64,000 nucleotides of DNA from Crossaster papposus. Its lineage: Eukaryota > Echinodermata > Asteroidea > Velatida > Solasteridae. Location: NCBI GenBank assembly GCA_037893245.1, contig JBAIAA010000657.1, forward strand, positions 682,001 through 746,000, read 5' to 3'. Positions 38,801 to 50,800 of the stretch are shown here, in pieces. How positions within the stretch are numbered: the stretch's first letter is position 1; the number at the start of each line of letters is the position of its first letter. The notes beneath the pieces were generated by a model. It was not told where the DNA came from, did no database searches, and saw nothing but the letters and a program-made list of their open reading frames with translations. Made by a program: the position numbers and the translations under genes.

Positions 38801-41800
38801 TCTGTATCACACAGTGGTAGTTGATAATGGAATGAGCTGATAGCTCAGGCTGACCACACTGTAGGGCCTAAGACCCTCGGTGGGTGGTTGTTGCTAGGGC
38901 AACCAGTGGGCCTACCTTGTACCATGCTGGTACCACTGATCTGATATCGTCTTAAAGGGGCAGTACACTGAAAGTGCCTGGTCACACGTATAAAATGAAG
39001 TGACCAATAACTGATTTGACTCCATTGTCTTTTACATTATAATCTTAATTTTTTTTTTAGATTTTCAGTCCTACCTTTTGGGACTGAGATAAATGTAAAG
39101 GAGAATCAGGGAAAAACATGTGGTTCATCATGATTTACAGACCTGTGCAAATAGACCTCAAAAACTTGTTATGACTACAAGAGATTTACAACACAAGGCT
39201 GTTAACTTGACACTCTCCCCCTCAACTTGTTTTTCTTCTTGCATGTAAATAAATGTTTTTAGGAAAAAAAAGAGATTTTAAATTTCTCCTTTAAAATAAA
39301 TATCTACTTTTTTTTTTTTATTGGATCACACAACAATTTCTAATCGAAACCAGACATTTCATTTGTTGTCTTTATTAACTGTAAACATATGTAGGTTGAT
39401 TTCACGCTTTATAACATTTATGATAAAAAAATTATATGAAAATGGGTCGTTATCATTAAGTGGGAAGAGTTCTCAGCAAGTGTGCCAAGGTTGCAGCCTT
39501 TTCAACCGTATGAGTACGTGCATGCATGACGGTGTGACATTCTGAAAGCGTTACCCACACAGATGCAGTCCACACAGATGTTGGAAAATGGCCCCAGTGC
39601 ACTGTATTGAGTACCAAAGTGTACCATGTACTACATTGCATTCTGGTTTATGTGCACAGCCTAAGTGTGTAAAGATATCAACCAAAACAAAGACAGGTGA
39701 CACTTCACTTGGGTTCTCTATCATAACCTAATACTGTAATGCAAGCTTTGTCAACAACTTCGTTTTGAAATGTTTCATATTATTACAAACTTTCTTGCCT
39801 GTATCTTTGATCCCAAATCAGAGACAAGCATTAAGTCAAGATATCTGAAGATCAAGATATCAAAACAAATTAGCCATAAAGCCTGCACCACTGTTATTAC
39901 AAACATATTAGCCCAATCTTACAAAACTGCTAATCTATGAGATAATTTTGATATTTTTTTTTTTTTGGATTGGGTCTCATATTATTAAATACTGACATAA
40001 TACTACATTTAGTTACATGTATATTGAAGATGCAGCCATTCCTGTTAAATGTAGCTTATTAATGCATACATTTCATATTATCTTATTATTCTCATGCATC
40101 TAAATTACTAGTGGTTATTCTACGCTTGCACAGGCAAAATGCAAGCAACTTTGTCTGCAGAGTCTTCAAGATTTTGAGAATTCATCCTAGATGTTTTGCA
40201 TGGTGTAAAGATGTGTATGTACATGTGCATGTCTTATACTGATCTGTATGTGCGATATTCAGATACATTTGTCACTTAGAATGACCTATTCTGGTTAAGA
40301 CGCATTGGAAAAAATACCACAATCGATGGGAAAGTGGGAATTGGAAAGTTACAAACAATTCAACTTTACTTCAAAAAAGAACAAAAAAACTAAACAAAAC
40401 AATGATAAGATAAGGATCCACAAAATTGACACAAAATTTATGAACTAAAATGTGGTAAGGTGTCTTTCACAAAAAATATATGGTGAAAAACAAACTGACT
40501 AAAAGCTGAAGTGTGCAATTTATATTGAAAATGAAAAGTCATGACTCTTTCATGTATTACAAAATTTCAAGAGACACAAAAACCGATTGGTGGGAACAGT
40601 ATTTTTAATTAAGGAGTTGAATATGCATGTTTTAAATCCCCCTTGTTTTTAGTTGACAGTGCAAGTTAGTGTCTTTTCATCAGACAGGCAACTTGGAACT
40701 AACCAAAAAATTAGAAATTCTGATCTTTGCAAGACTTGTACAGTGTTTTTCAATTTTCAGCTGATCCAAGGAAAAGTATGCCGTTTTATGTCGTGAAATG
40801 TCATTCTTTTAAACATGTGGTTCTGTATTATTGACTAATTTCTGCAAACCAAGATGCCAATTTTTTTTTTAACATGCATGCAATACAATAAATAAATTAA
40901 AAAAATAAAAAATAAAATAAAAAAATGTGCAAACAAATTCAGTTCAACTCATGCAGATGCCTGGCTGCAAGAACAACACAGATATCTGTTAGCTTGAAAT
41001 CACAACCAGGCACGATAAGTGGTCTGGAATCCTGACGTCCTATAAGACAGAGCGTTCATTTTTCAGGCCACGGTTTCATTATTCAGGCCAGTGAGGTCAC
41101 AGCTTCCTTGCAAGCAGTAGAATTATTATGAAGCTTTTAATGAAAAATCCAAAATGAAGGAAATCTGGACATGGACATTATTTGATCACACGTCTCGGGG
41201 ATCTTGCCCAAGAGCCAGATCGGTGCGAGGTTGAAAAATGGCGACTTACAAAATGATTTAAGATGTTAACTGTTTCTATGTTAACTTCTACGACTGGTGT
41301 TTTAGCGAACTCGGTTGTATCGTGATCATGTGACTTTTCTGATCAAGGTTTAACCAACAGTCGTGGTTGGTTGTCACTTGAAACAAATGCCAGTGAAAAG
41401 TTGAGTATGTTAAGAAATTACTTTCTCTTCAGCAAATACTGAAATAAGCCTATGTATCACAACTTCAAACTCTTGGTCGAGGATTGCCAAAAAAACATGC
41501 CCCTGTTCCAAGGCTCTAGATTTAGATCCGTACCGAAGGAAACACGCCCACCGATATCAATAACAGTATGGATTACAGATCACCTATTCAATTGGATGTT
41601 CACTTCACAGTCAGGCTGACTGAGAGCTTAAGGTTATGTTCTCTTGGATGAGCAAGATTGGATGGAATGCAAAGAAGGGATTTGTTCCCGGTAGAGCAAG
41701 CTGCTTTACAATAATTAGAAGTTTCTAATCAGGCAACGGGAAAAGAAACAGGATTGCTGGCATAACAGCACAGTCTCCCTTCAACCATAATGTAAGCCGG

Positions 41801-44800
41801 CCTGCAGTGGTGACGTTGGATCCATAAAGACAAAAGCATGCACAAGGGGTGGGGGAATGGGCATTGGGGGTGGAGGTTGAGGTGGGGACGTGGAGGGTGT
41901 TCATACTTACCACAGGCAGATTCCCGAAGGTTGCTCTCAACCGTGACCTCTCCGTCTTCGTGGATTATCCCTTGGAACATTTCTGCCTTGGCATAGCACA
42001 ACTTCGAGTTTAACTTGATATTGACGTTACCGTGCTCAATGGATTGCAAACTGATGAGATTGAGCGACCGCACAGTCGAGGACATGACCGATAGAGAGTG
42101 TTTGCTATCGGAACGACAACGCATTCATGCGGTCAACAGCGAGGGATATACGTCCATGAAAACAAAGACATTCGCGGGTTAGTACCACATCATTCAACAT
42201 GCAAAGTTTCTGCAATCTACTGGCAACCTTCGCTGTATTGGAATCCCTGCAACATTCCATGCTGAGATACAAACATGAATGACCCTAACTCCATAGGATG
42301 TTTGCAAATGTCTATTATTATTAGAGGATTCAGTACTGTTAGGGTTAAGCTTAATAACTGCAGATTCGGGACGTCATAAAAATAAAACAATGGTGCGTGA
42401 TCCTTTGGATCAGGTTCAGCTCCTGATGATTTCAGACTTGGGCAGCAGGTTGTTTTTTGTATGCTTTTAGTATTAAAAGGAATCTCTATTTCTTCCTGTT
42501 TAAGAAATGTTTTGCATTTTCAGCATGAAGTAAACGTTGCAGCTAGGAATTCCAATACAATCCAGGAAGCTCAACCGACCACTCTTCCCAAAGAGGTTCC
42601 AGGCCGATGTCATGCCGGTACGTGTGCATGCCAAGGTTATGGAGTTTTCCGGTACTTACCGTAATTTCCTGCGGACAAGACGCGCCTTATCTTTCGGTGC
42701 GCCTTATCTGATGTCGCTTGAGTTCAAAGTGACGGTCTTTGTGTGAAGAATTCTTTGAACGCGGCAATCTTACTCAATAATGCGGTCAACCAATTAGCTC
42801 AACTCTCCGGACATTGTGGCCATGTTCTCATTCTAACAATGCCGCGATGTGTTGATCCCCTACGACCGTGCTTCCCTTCCAACAATGCCGCGATGTGTTG
42901 ATCTCCCCCCCCCCCCCCCCCCCCCCCCCCCCACGGCCGCGCTTTTTATTCCAACAATGCCGCAAAGCGTTGATCGCCCCCTTTTTCTTTGTGGCCGTGT
43001 TTTCATTCCAAAAATGCTGCAGCAGAATTAATTGAACGTTTGGAAATCGTTTATTTATTTATTTATTGCCTCATTTTTGTTTGTTTGAGAAAGTATTATG
43101 GGAATTTAACGTAATATTATCTTATTATTCAGGGTGACTGAGTGATGACCCGACCAAGTTTCTTCAAAATGGGGTTACAGAAACCGCAATCATGCACAGC
43201 GTTGGCTTGATAGATTAAGGTTGGTATCAATTTACTTTGGTCTTTTCTTCATGCCTCTACACATGTGACCAGCCCATGGGGTTACAGAAACCGCAATCAT
43301 GCACAGCGTGGGCTTGATAGATGAAGGTTGGTATCAATTTACTTTGGTCTTTTCTTCATGGCTCTACACATGTGACCAGCCCATGGGGTTACGGTTTAAT
43401 TCATGCTTGGAATAGTGTGATCGTTCTAAGGCAACAAAATGACCCCTTTCAGGCAATGTACCTACACCGGGTGGCGCCTGGTGTTCTTTTGGGTGCGTTC
43501 AAGCATGCGCCTTATTCGGCGGTGCGCCTTATCTGTCGACGTTTGAATTTTTGGGGGGTGATTTTAGGGACCTGCGCCTTATCCGCCGAGCGCCTTATCC
43601 GCAGGAAATTACGGTACTGCACTCTTGCCCTGGTTTATTCTCATAAAACTCCACCGTTTGAGCTTCCAGGCCGGGCTGTTTCAAAATAATTTCCCACATA
43701 CCCTCGGCAGCATAGCACAAGTTGGGGTTTTGGTAAAACAGAACATTCCCCTTGTTGATGCACTGCAGAGAGGTCAACCCAAGTGACTCTATCGAGTCGC
43801 TGTTGAACAGCGAATACTGCTTGGGTCCATCGATGCTGGAAAAGTGTGGAGGTGGTGGGGTAGGTACAAAAGGATCAGACATATTGCTGTAATGAATCAG
43901 GGTAACATTGCATTTTCATTTGGATTATTATAGACATGTTTCTGTGTATTGTTCTTCAACTCTCAGTCCCTCCAACTTCGACAGTTTTGTTCTTTCTTCA
44001 AATGATGTAAACATTTCTCATCCACCTTAATCTGCATTTCCAGTGTCATTCCTATCAACATCCTTAACCCTAAAACTCCCTAATTCATCTTTGCTACAAA
44101 CCTACGGAAATCCGTTTCAAATCATTTGCTCTCTTAATTAATGTCACTTGTTTTAATAAATTTGTGTGTTTCCTGGAGAGAAAAAAATCGCCGAACAAAA
44201 CTCTGTAACTAATTGCATGTCGCAAAAGAAAGTTTTCATTACATAATACTGTCTTGGCATCCTTACAGTCTCAGCATGATAATATCACAACTCAAACAAA
44301 CTCTCTCTTTTTCTTCTCGCATCCTCTCGCTTCCTTGAAATACAATTCATAAATACCTTGGTAAGATAATAGCTTCTGATCTGAAAAACGAATATGGCCC
44401 CTAAACATGAACACAAAAGTCATTTTATTTTGTTAAAAAGTCTTTGGGAAGAACAGTGTGGAGACCCAGTCTTCACTGTGTGATAATAAACAGGTTTGGG
44501 GACAGCAGCCATCCCCCAACCCGGGCTTTATCACGCAGTAAAGGACCGGGTCCTCACACTGTTATTCCCTAAAGTTTTTGTCATTCGTTAACATAAACGT
44601 AACCAGCTCTCGCGTCTCTGCCTCCCCAAACTGCACCTAGTCCTTACCCATACAACTTCCGGCCGTAGATCTTCTTGAGGTTTCGTAGGAAGGTGAGGTT
44701 ATTGAAGTTGGCTTGATGGCTTTGTACCGTCACGAAGCCTTTGATCTTCTGCACAGTGCTCAGTTGCTCTAGCAACTCCAGGGTGATACCATTCTTCCCC

Positions 44801-47800
44801 AAAAATACATCCCTGGAGAGAAAACCAACGATACATATTCCCTTCAAGGTAATAGTATACCATTTGTTAGTTGTGCAATGTTTGTTTCTTTTCGTTTGAA
44901 GCAGCAAAGTTTGCTTAAAATCTAAAGACACAATGAAGTTTTATCGTAGTAGATGCTGTATATTCTAGAAAATAATAATATAAGATTAAAAATTCACTTC
45001 CAAATTTGAATAAGCCAGTTTCAGTATGACAACTACGCAGGTGCACAACAAGATTTGACAATTGTTCTTTTGCAATAACCATGCATCGTTCTAAAGCTTG
45101 TGCACACCAATTGCAAATTACAAACAAAAAAGAAAGTCAACAATTTTCTTCAAAATGACGACTAAATATACCCTTCAAATGAAGCGGTGCCGATGAAGAT
45201 GTTATTCCTGATGATGGTGCAATTAGATAATGCTTCATTGTCAAAGTCTTGCTTGTACAAAGCACCGACTGCACCCTCACACTCTACAATATTCAAAAGA
45301 AACAAATTTAAAAAAAACAATACAAAAAAAAAATATGAGTTTGGTACAACAGTAGACGGTACAATAGCAGGCGGTTATGAAGTGTTAGGTACTATTGGAA
45401 AGCTCTCTTTCTCGAGAATTTGAAAATACCAATATCTCAAGTTTCAATTTGTCCAACTTTACTCTTATATTGTGGTGACAGGTCACATAATGATACAAAT
45501 CTTCTTCACTCTGTTTGGCTTCCCCAGTATTAGGTGTGAACAGTCAGAGCGATACAATGTTAAAGGGTAACTGAAATTCAAAACTTTAATATGGCGAAAT
45601 ATATCCTTTAATAACGCTGAATACTTAACAAGTATTTTCTTGTAAGGTCATCCTTGTCTTAAATTTATTATCTTAAATAAATACAAAACTTTAATATGGC
45701 GAGAAAAACGTTTTAATAATGCTGAATACTTAAAGGTAGTATACACCATTTGCAGATATCGAAAATATTTACTACTGAATTATTAAGTAATACCTTACTC
45801 AATTGAAAGTAAATAATGATTCTAGGCATTCAGCAAAAGGATTGCGCTAGATATCCTGTAATTATTCCCAAAAAATGAATTTTATAGAGACAAATTCGCT
45901 CTCGCCGTCCGGCGAGAGCGAAAAAACAAAGATAACATAAGAATAACTGCTCGACCCCGGTTGAAAACAAACGCTGTTTTTCGTGCTTTTTTCGGCATCC
46001 ATGATTGTAAAACTTCGGAAAAGTCAGTTAAACGATATTTACCATGAAATACAACCCCCCAAATCTACCCATTCATGATAATTAAAGCAATTACCGATGG
46101 TGTATACTACCTTTAACAACTGCACAAACTTCATATTTGTTTATGTTTGCTCATTAATCGTGACCCTAAAATGAAAAGCAATATGCGCCGTGCCCCGCCC
46201 ACAAAAGATGACGCCACGGTAAGAATATAGCGTGGCTATACCAGGCTAAGCCTAGCCTTGAATACAAGGCTGCACTGTATCCACAGCGTGGGATCATCGT
46301 TTGTCATACCACCAAACGTGTACATAGCCTGCAATGCATTATTATAGAGAACCAGCTGAGTATGTATAATAATGCATTGCGGGCTATGTACACGTTTAGT
46401 GTTGTGGCAAACGATGATCCCATGTTGCGGATACAGCATAGCCTTGTATTCAAGGCTAGGCTTAGCCTGGTACAGCCACGCTCTATTCTTACCGTGACGT
46501 CATCTTTTATGGGCGGGGCACGGCGCATATTGGTTTTTATTTTAGGGTCACGATTAATGAACGAATAGAAACAAATATGAAGTTTTTGCAGTTGTTAAGT
46601 ATTCAGCATTATTAAAACGTTTTTCTCGCCATATTAAAGTTTTGTATTTCTAGTACCCTTTAAGATAATAAATTTAAGACAAGGATGACCTTACAAAAAA
46701 ATCAGAAACTTTTCTAATTTCACATTTTTCGCTTGGCAGTCTTAAGCACATCACTGAAAAAAAGTAATTCAATGCTAGAAAAATACCATTTGGCACAGAA
46801 GCGAATGTTAATAGCATGATCCTAGTTGGGCCTGTGATAAATTGTCAGTCAGCCTAACATACCTTTGGCGCATGGACCATCACATTCGACACATTTGTTT
46901 CCACTTTCAATGGTTCCTATCGGACAATCATTGATACAGTTGTCGCCTTCTTCTAGTACATTATCTGTACACATTTTGACAATTTTTTAATATTCATTGT
47001 TGGATATTATTTAAATATATTCAAATATATATTATTCAAATATTCCAGTGATGTAGTAAAAGGAAGACACTTAATACTAACCGGTGTTATTTTTTTTCAG
47101 GAGCTGGGTGGTGCGTGAATGTATATTCATGAGAAAGAGCAATGACAACTCATATACGTTAGAGAACTATAAAGAATTATAAAGAACGGCTTCCTCAACC
47201 AACTCGCCAATAGCATAGTTGGTAAAGAGGAGAGCTATATAGATCGAAAGGTCTGCGGTTCGAATCCGACTTGTTAACGTTTGTCTTTTTCTTCTGCAAT
47301 GTTCTTATGGGTTATTTTAATCATTGAACAAGGCTGAAGGGAAAACCGGGTTAGGGTACATAAGTTTCTTGAAAAATACAACAAGAACCGCTACACTGGT
47401 TAGTTTATAGTGACTTCCGTAGTAAAACTAGCTTCCCTCGGTGATTGCAATGTGGATGAAAATGGAATGCTCCATGGATCACCAAGGGAGAATAGTTTTA
47501 CTACATCACAAGATTAAGGAGTAACTACGCGGTATTTGTTTTATAACACCCACAGATTCTGCTTGATTTGGGGTAACTTGCAGGTAAATTAACGTACACA
47601 CACAATTCTGCTCAGAATTTTCCAGGACAAAATACTGAAAAGGGCCAAGACGTCCCTTGGCGATGGCGATGGCGTAAAGGGCCGGTGAATAACTGTACGG
47701 TTTATTAACCTGCATCGCACCGCTAAGGACGTCTTGGAACCAAGACTAATGATAAAGCCGAGTCTTGAAGTTATCTTAGGAATTACACGAGACGAGTGTC

Positions 47801-50800
47801 TATACCTTGCCTATACAATATCTGCTGGTTGGACGATGAACGTCTATGATATGCGAGCAGAATCAGTGATTAATTATTCAAACAAGACTGCATCTTGACC
47901 TTAAGATTCTGTCCATTTAACAGGGGGTTTTATTCGCGATATCGCGTCTTCCGTTGCTAGGTTACAAAAAACACGGCAGCCAAATTGGACAATCAGCAGC
48001 TTTGTCCAGATTTCTGCTCTAAATGACGTGACAGTGAACTCTGATTGGCTGGTGCGCAGGGTCGCATAAATGTGCATGTTCAGACTTTGGTTCGGAGATG
48101 GCTCCGTTAACCATAGTATGATACTCGGACTAGCCTATACCTGGGCACTGGGTCAAACATCTGGAGCCATAGGCGTATCTGAAGTCGGGATTGGGCTCAT
48201 TCCGGTACGTATCAGAGTTGTACAAGGTGCGGGGTGGGCACGCCTCCATACACTGGTCGTCCATGGTAAATTTCAGACAAGCCTGAAAAATAAAGGAAAT
48301 ACCACTTTCAGGTTGTGTCAAACTAAATGGGTATGTAGGATCAAAGGCATTTTATCCTAAAAGTAACCTACCAATTATAAAAAAACACTTGGATTTAAAA
48401 AGTCTAACCAATTCACTATTCTTACCAAGCATTCGCTATTGCTTGGTCCAGTACAGCCGGAAGCACAGCTCCGGTGACAGCAGTCAGCCTGCGTTGGTCC
48501 CCTGCACCGATAGTCACAGGTCCCGCTGCAATTCTTACGAGTTACTAGCAAGATCATTTTTGTTAAGGAAAAAGAAAATACTTTGTCAATTTTTAAGGAA
48601 AAAGCAGTAATATACACACCGACAATTTAATTACATCATATTTATAAATATACAGGACAGTTTAGCCAATTTTAGTTTTAAACAATTGTTTTCATTGTTG
48701 CATTAATATGTTGACACCTGTGAAGTCTGGTCCATTTAAATCTTTGATTGGTTGAAATCCCAAACGGCATGTGCGATTTTACCAGTACTAATTATAATGA
48801 TGTCTATTTCATAGTCACTATACACCTGCATCACTGCGTCACGTCACGCAGGTGCAATGCTCGCGTCAATCTCCACATAAGAACATTTTTAGTAGAATTG
48901 CGTGAGGCACTTATCATAAACATAGCCAGTGAGGCAAGTTCCTCAAAACACCAGGTAAAATTGAACAAAATCGGAGCAAATTTGTAAACCAAATGGATTC
49001 CCTTTTTTGACCTTTACTATGAATGGGTCAATATTACGATTCACCAATATTACAATGTATGTGGTTGGCCGGTATTTAACAAGTATGTTTAAAAAGTATG
49101 TTTAAAGCTGGCTCATGGACCTGGACGTATAGACCCTTGTCTTCAGCTCAGACATGAATGTGTCCAGGCCCATGAGCCCGTATTAAACTTGTGAGACAAC
49201 CATGTAAAAAGTATAAAATACAATGAATATGTAGCACATAAAATACTAACAGTACAAAACAACAGATTGGCATAACAATCAGCCACGGAAGATGTCATCT
49301 CAAATAAACTCAGCTTCTACTTACATTCTTGGCACATATCAGGTTCAGGGCCCCAACATCCACCGGGGCAATTTGGGGCACAAATATGCTCTGAGATTAA
49401 AACAAAAAATAAACAAAAAAGTGGTTTGAGAAATAATTGTATCTTCGTAAACTTACTACTACTCACAACATAATTTACCCTGTTACGTCATTCCCACATA
49501 AAGTATTACCCAAGGGAAACACGTCAGTGGTTGAACATGCAAGTCATCTCTTAATCCTCCGAAATACAACATTTGCAAATGGATAGCAGCAGTAATTGGA
49601 GGGTTAAAGTTACCCATGCTCTTCAACAAATTCATTTTTTTCTTTTACAATTTATATCTAAATTAATGTATGTTTTAATCGTCGTTGGGCATATGCAACC
49701 CTCCAAACAGGCATTTGATTTGAGTAGAACACTGGATCCCAGTCTGTACGTGTACATGTACCTCATCGCTGATTGTGCGGGATGGGTACCAGCCTATACC
49801 CAATGCAAGAAACAATTGGCCGGTAGCCAAATACTTTAGAGTACAAAGTAATAATTTAGTAACTAAACACGAACCCAATGTTTTATTTTTCTGTTTATGT
49901 CATTTAAAAAATGAATGTAATTGCTAGAGAGAAAAAAAACAAAAAAGTTGAAAAGAAATGTATTTTTCGCAATGAAATTTTAAACAAATAAAAATTACCA
50001 CACAGTGCTTCGGCAAACAATGTCTAATTGCCTTTTCACCATGCAAACCTTCAAATCTCATTCAAAATTAAAAACTAAAAACTCGCAAACTGAACAATAT
50101 TTGTCAGACTGTCCTTATTTCTACGATTAACTTTCCAACTTACCCTCTGTGCAGGACAAGCCATGATCTGAGTAAAAGGGGACAATATCCTCACGCAAGT
50201 CGGTCCAGTCGATAGTGTGAACGTAACACAGGTCGCGATTATCTTCAAATTTGACATTGCCTTTTATGATCTCTACAAGTGAAAATGAAACCATTTTGCC
50301 ATAATTTATTCAAAATTAAAACAGACTGTCGTACAAGTTCTAATTGATTCATGACGAGCGTATGAATAGGCGAGTGCAGCCATTTAGGACTTCTCAAGTC
50401 ATCTTATCTCGTTTCCAGACGCATTTTCATAAAACTGAATGGTTCTCGAGTCTGGATCGAGTGCTGAATGATGAAAACATAGGGTACGTGCTAATGAAAA
50501 TATGTTTTCTCCAGCTAACGTGATGTCACCCTGCCCTATAATGATATAATACACCTTTGACGCTGACCGATATACCAGAGCCCAATTGCATGGAGCTGCA
50601 CTAAAATGTGCTTAGCATGAACATTCTTCCTTGGGGGGAAAAAAAGGGTCATTACTAACCAAAATGTTCAGATGATGTTTATTGTTTGTGACTGCATGGT
50701 ACTCAGCTGGTTTTTGCTTGCTTAGCATGAAAATCACATGCAGATTTGGCTGGTAACCTGTTTTACTAAGCAAAACTCCGGTGCTAAGCAAATTTGTGTG

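Larger units (their letters stand above)
30326..38986 (-). mobile_element. Complete Ty3/gypsy LTR retrotransposon in EGFR intron
   Basis: Two 1393-bp LTRs flank gag and pol, both intact. The target duplication is CGTA (30322-30325 and 38987-38990), or ACGTA if the LTR ends one base earlier. It runs in the same direction as the host gene. Equal LTR lengths and no difference seen in the stretches compared mean a very recent insertion. Confidence 0.95.
22113..41910. other. 20-kb intron between EGFR exons 11b and 12
   Basis: Much enlarged by insertions: a C-run (22929-22950), the 3.8-kb inverted-repeat element (24494-28331), short tandem repeats (29530-29589) and the complete LTR retrotransposon (30326-38986). 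The remaining AT-rich stretches (22113-24484, 28341-30321, 38991-41910) show no gene. Confidence 0.7.

Noticed and set aside
47211-47275. Possible tRNA gene on the plus strand
   Set aside because: A- and B-box-like words are present, but the T-arm and acceptor stems do not pair; more likely a SINE remnant.
48102-48131. Shared words (GGCTCCGTTAA, ATACTCGGAC) between intron 7 and 59082-59110
   Set aside because: Probably pieces of an unnamed dispersed repeat; too short to define.
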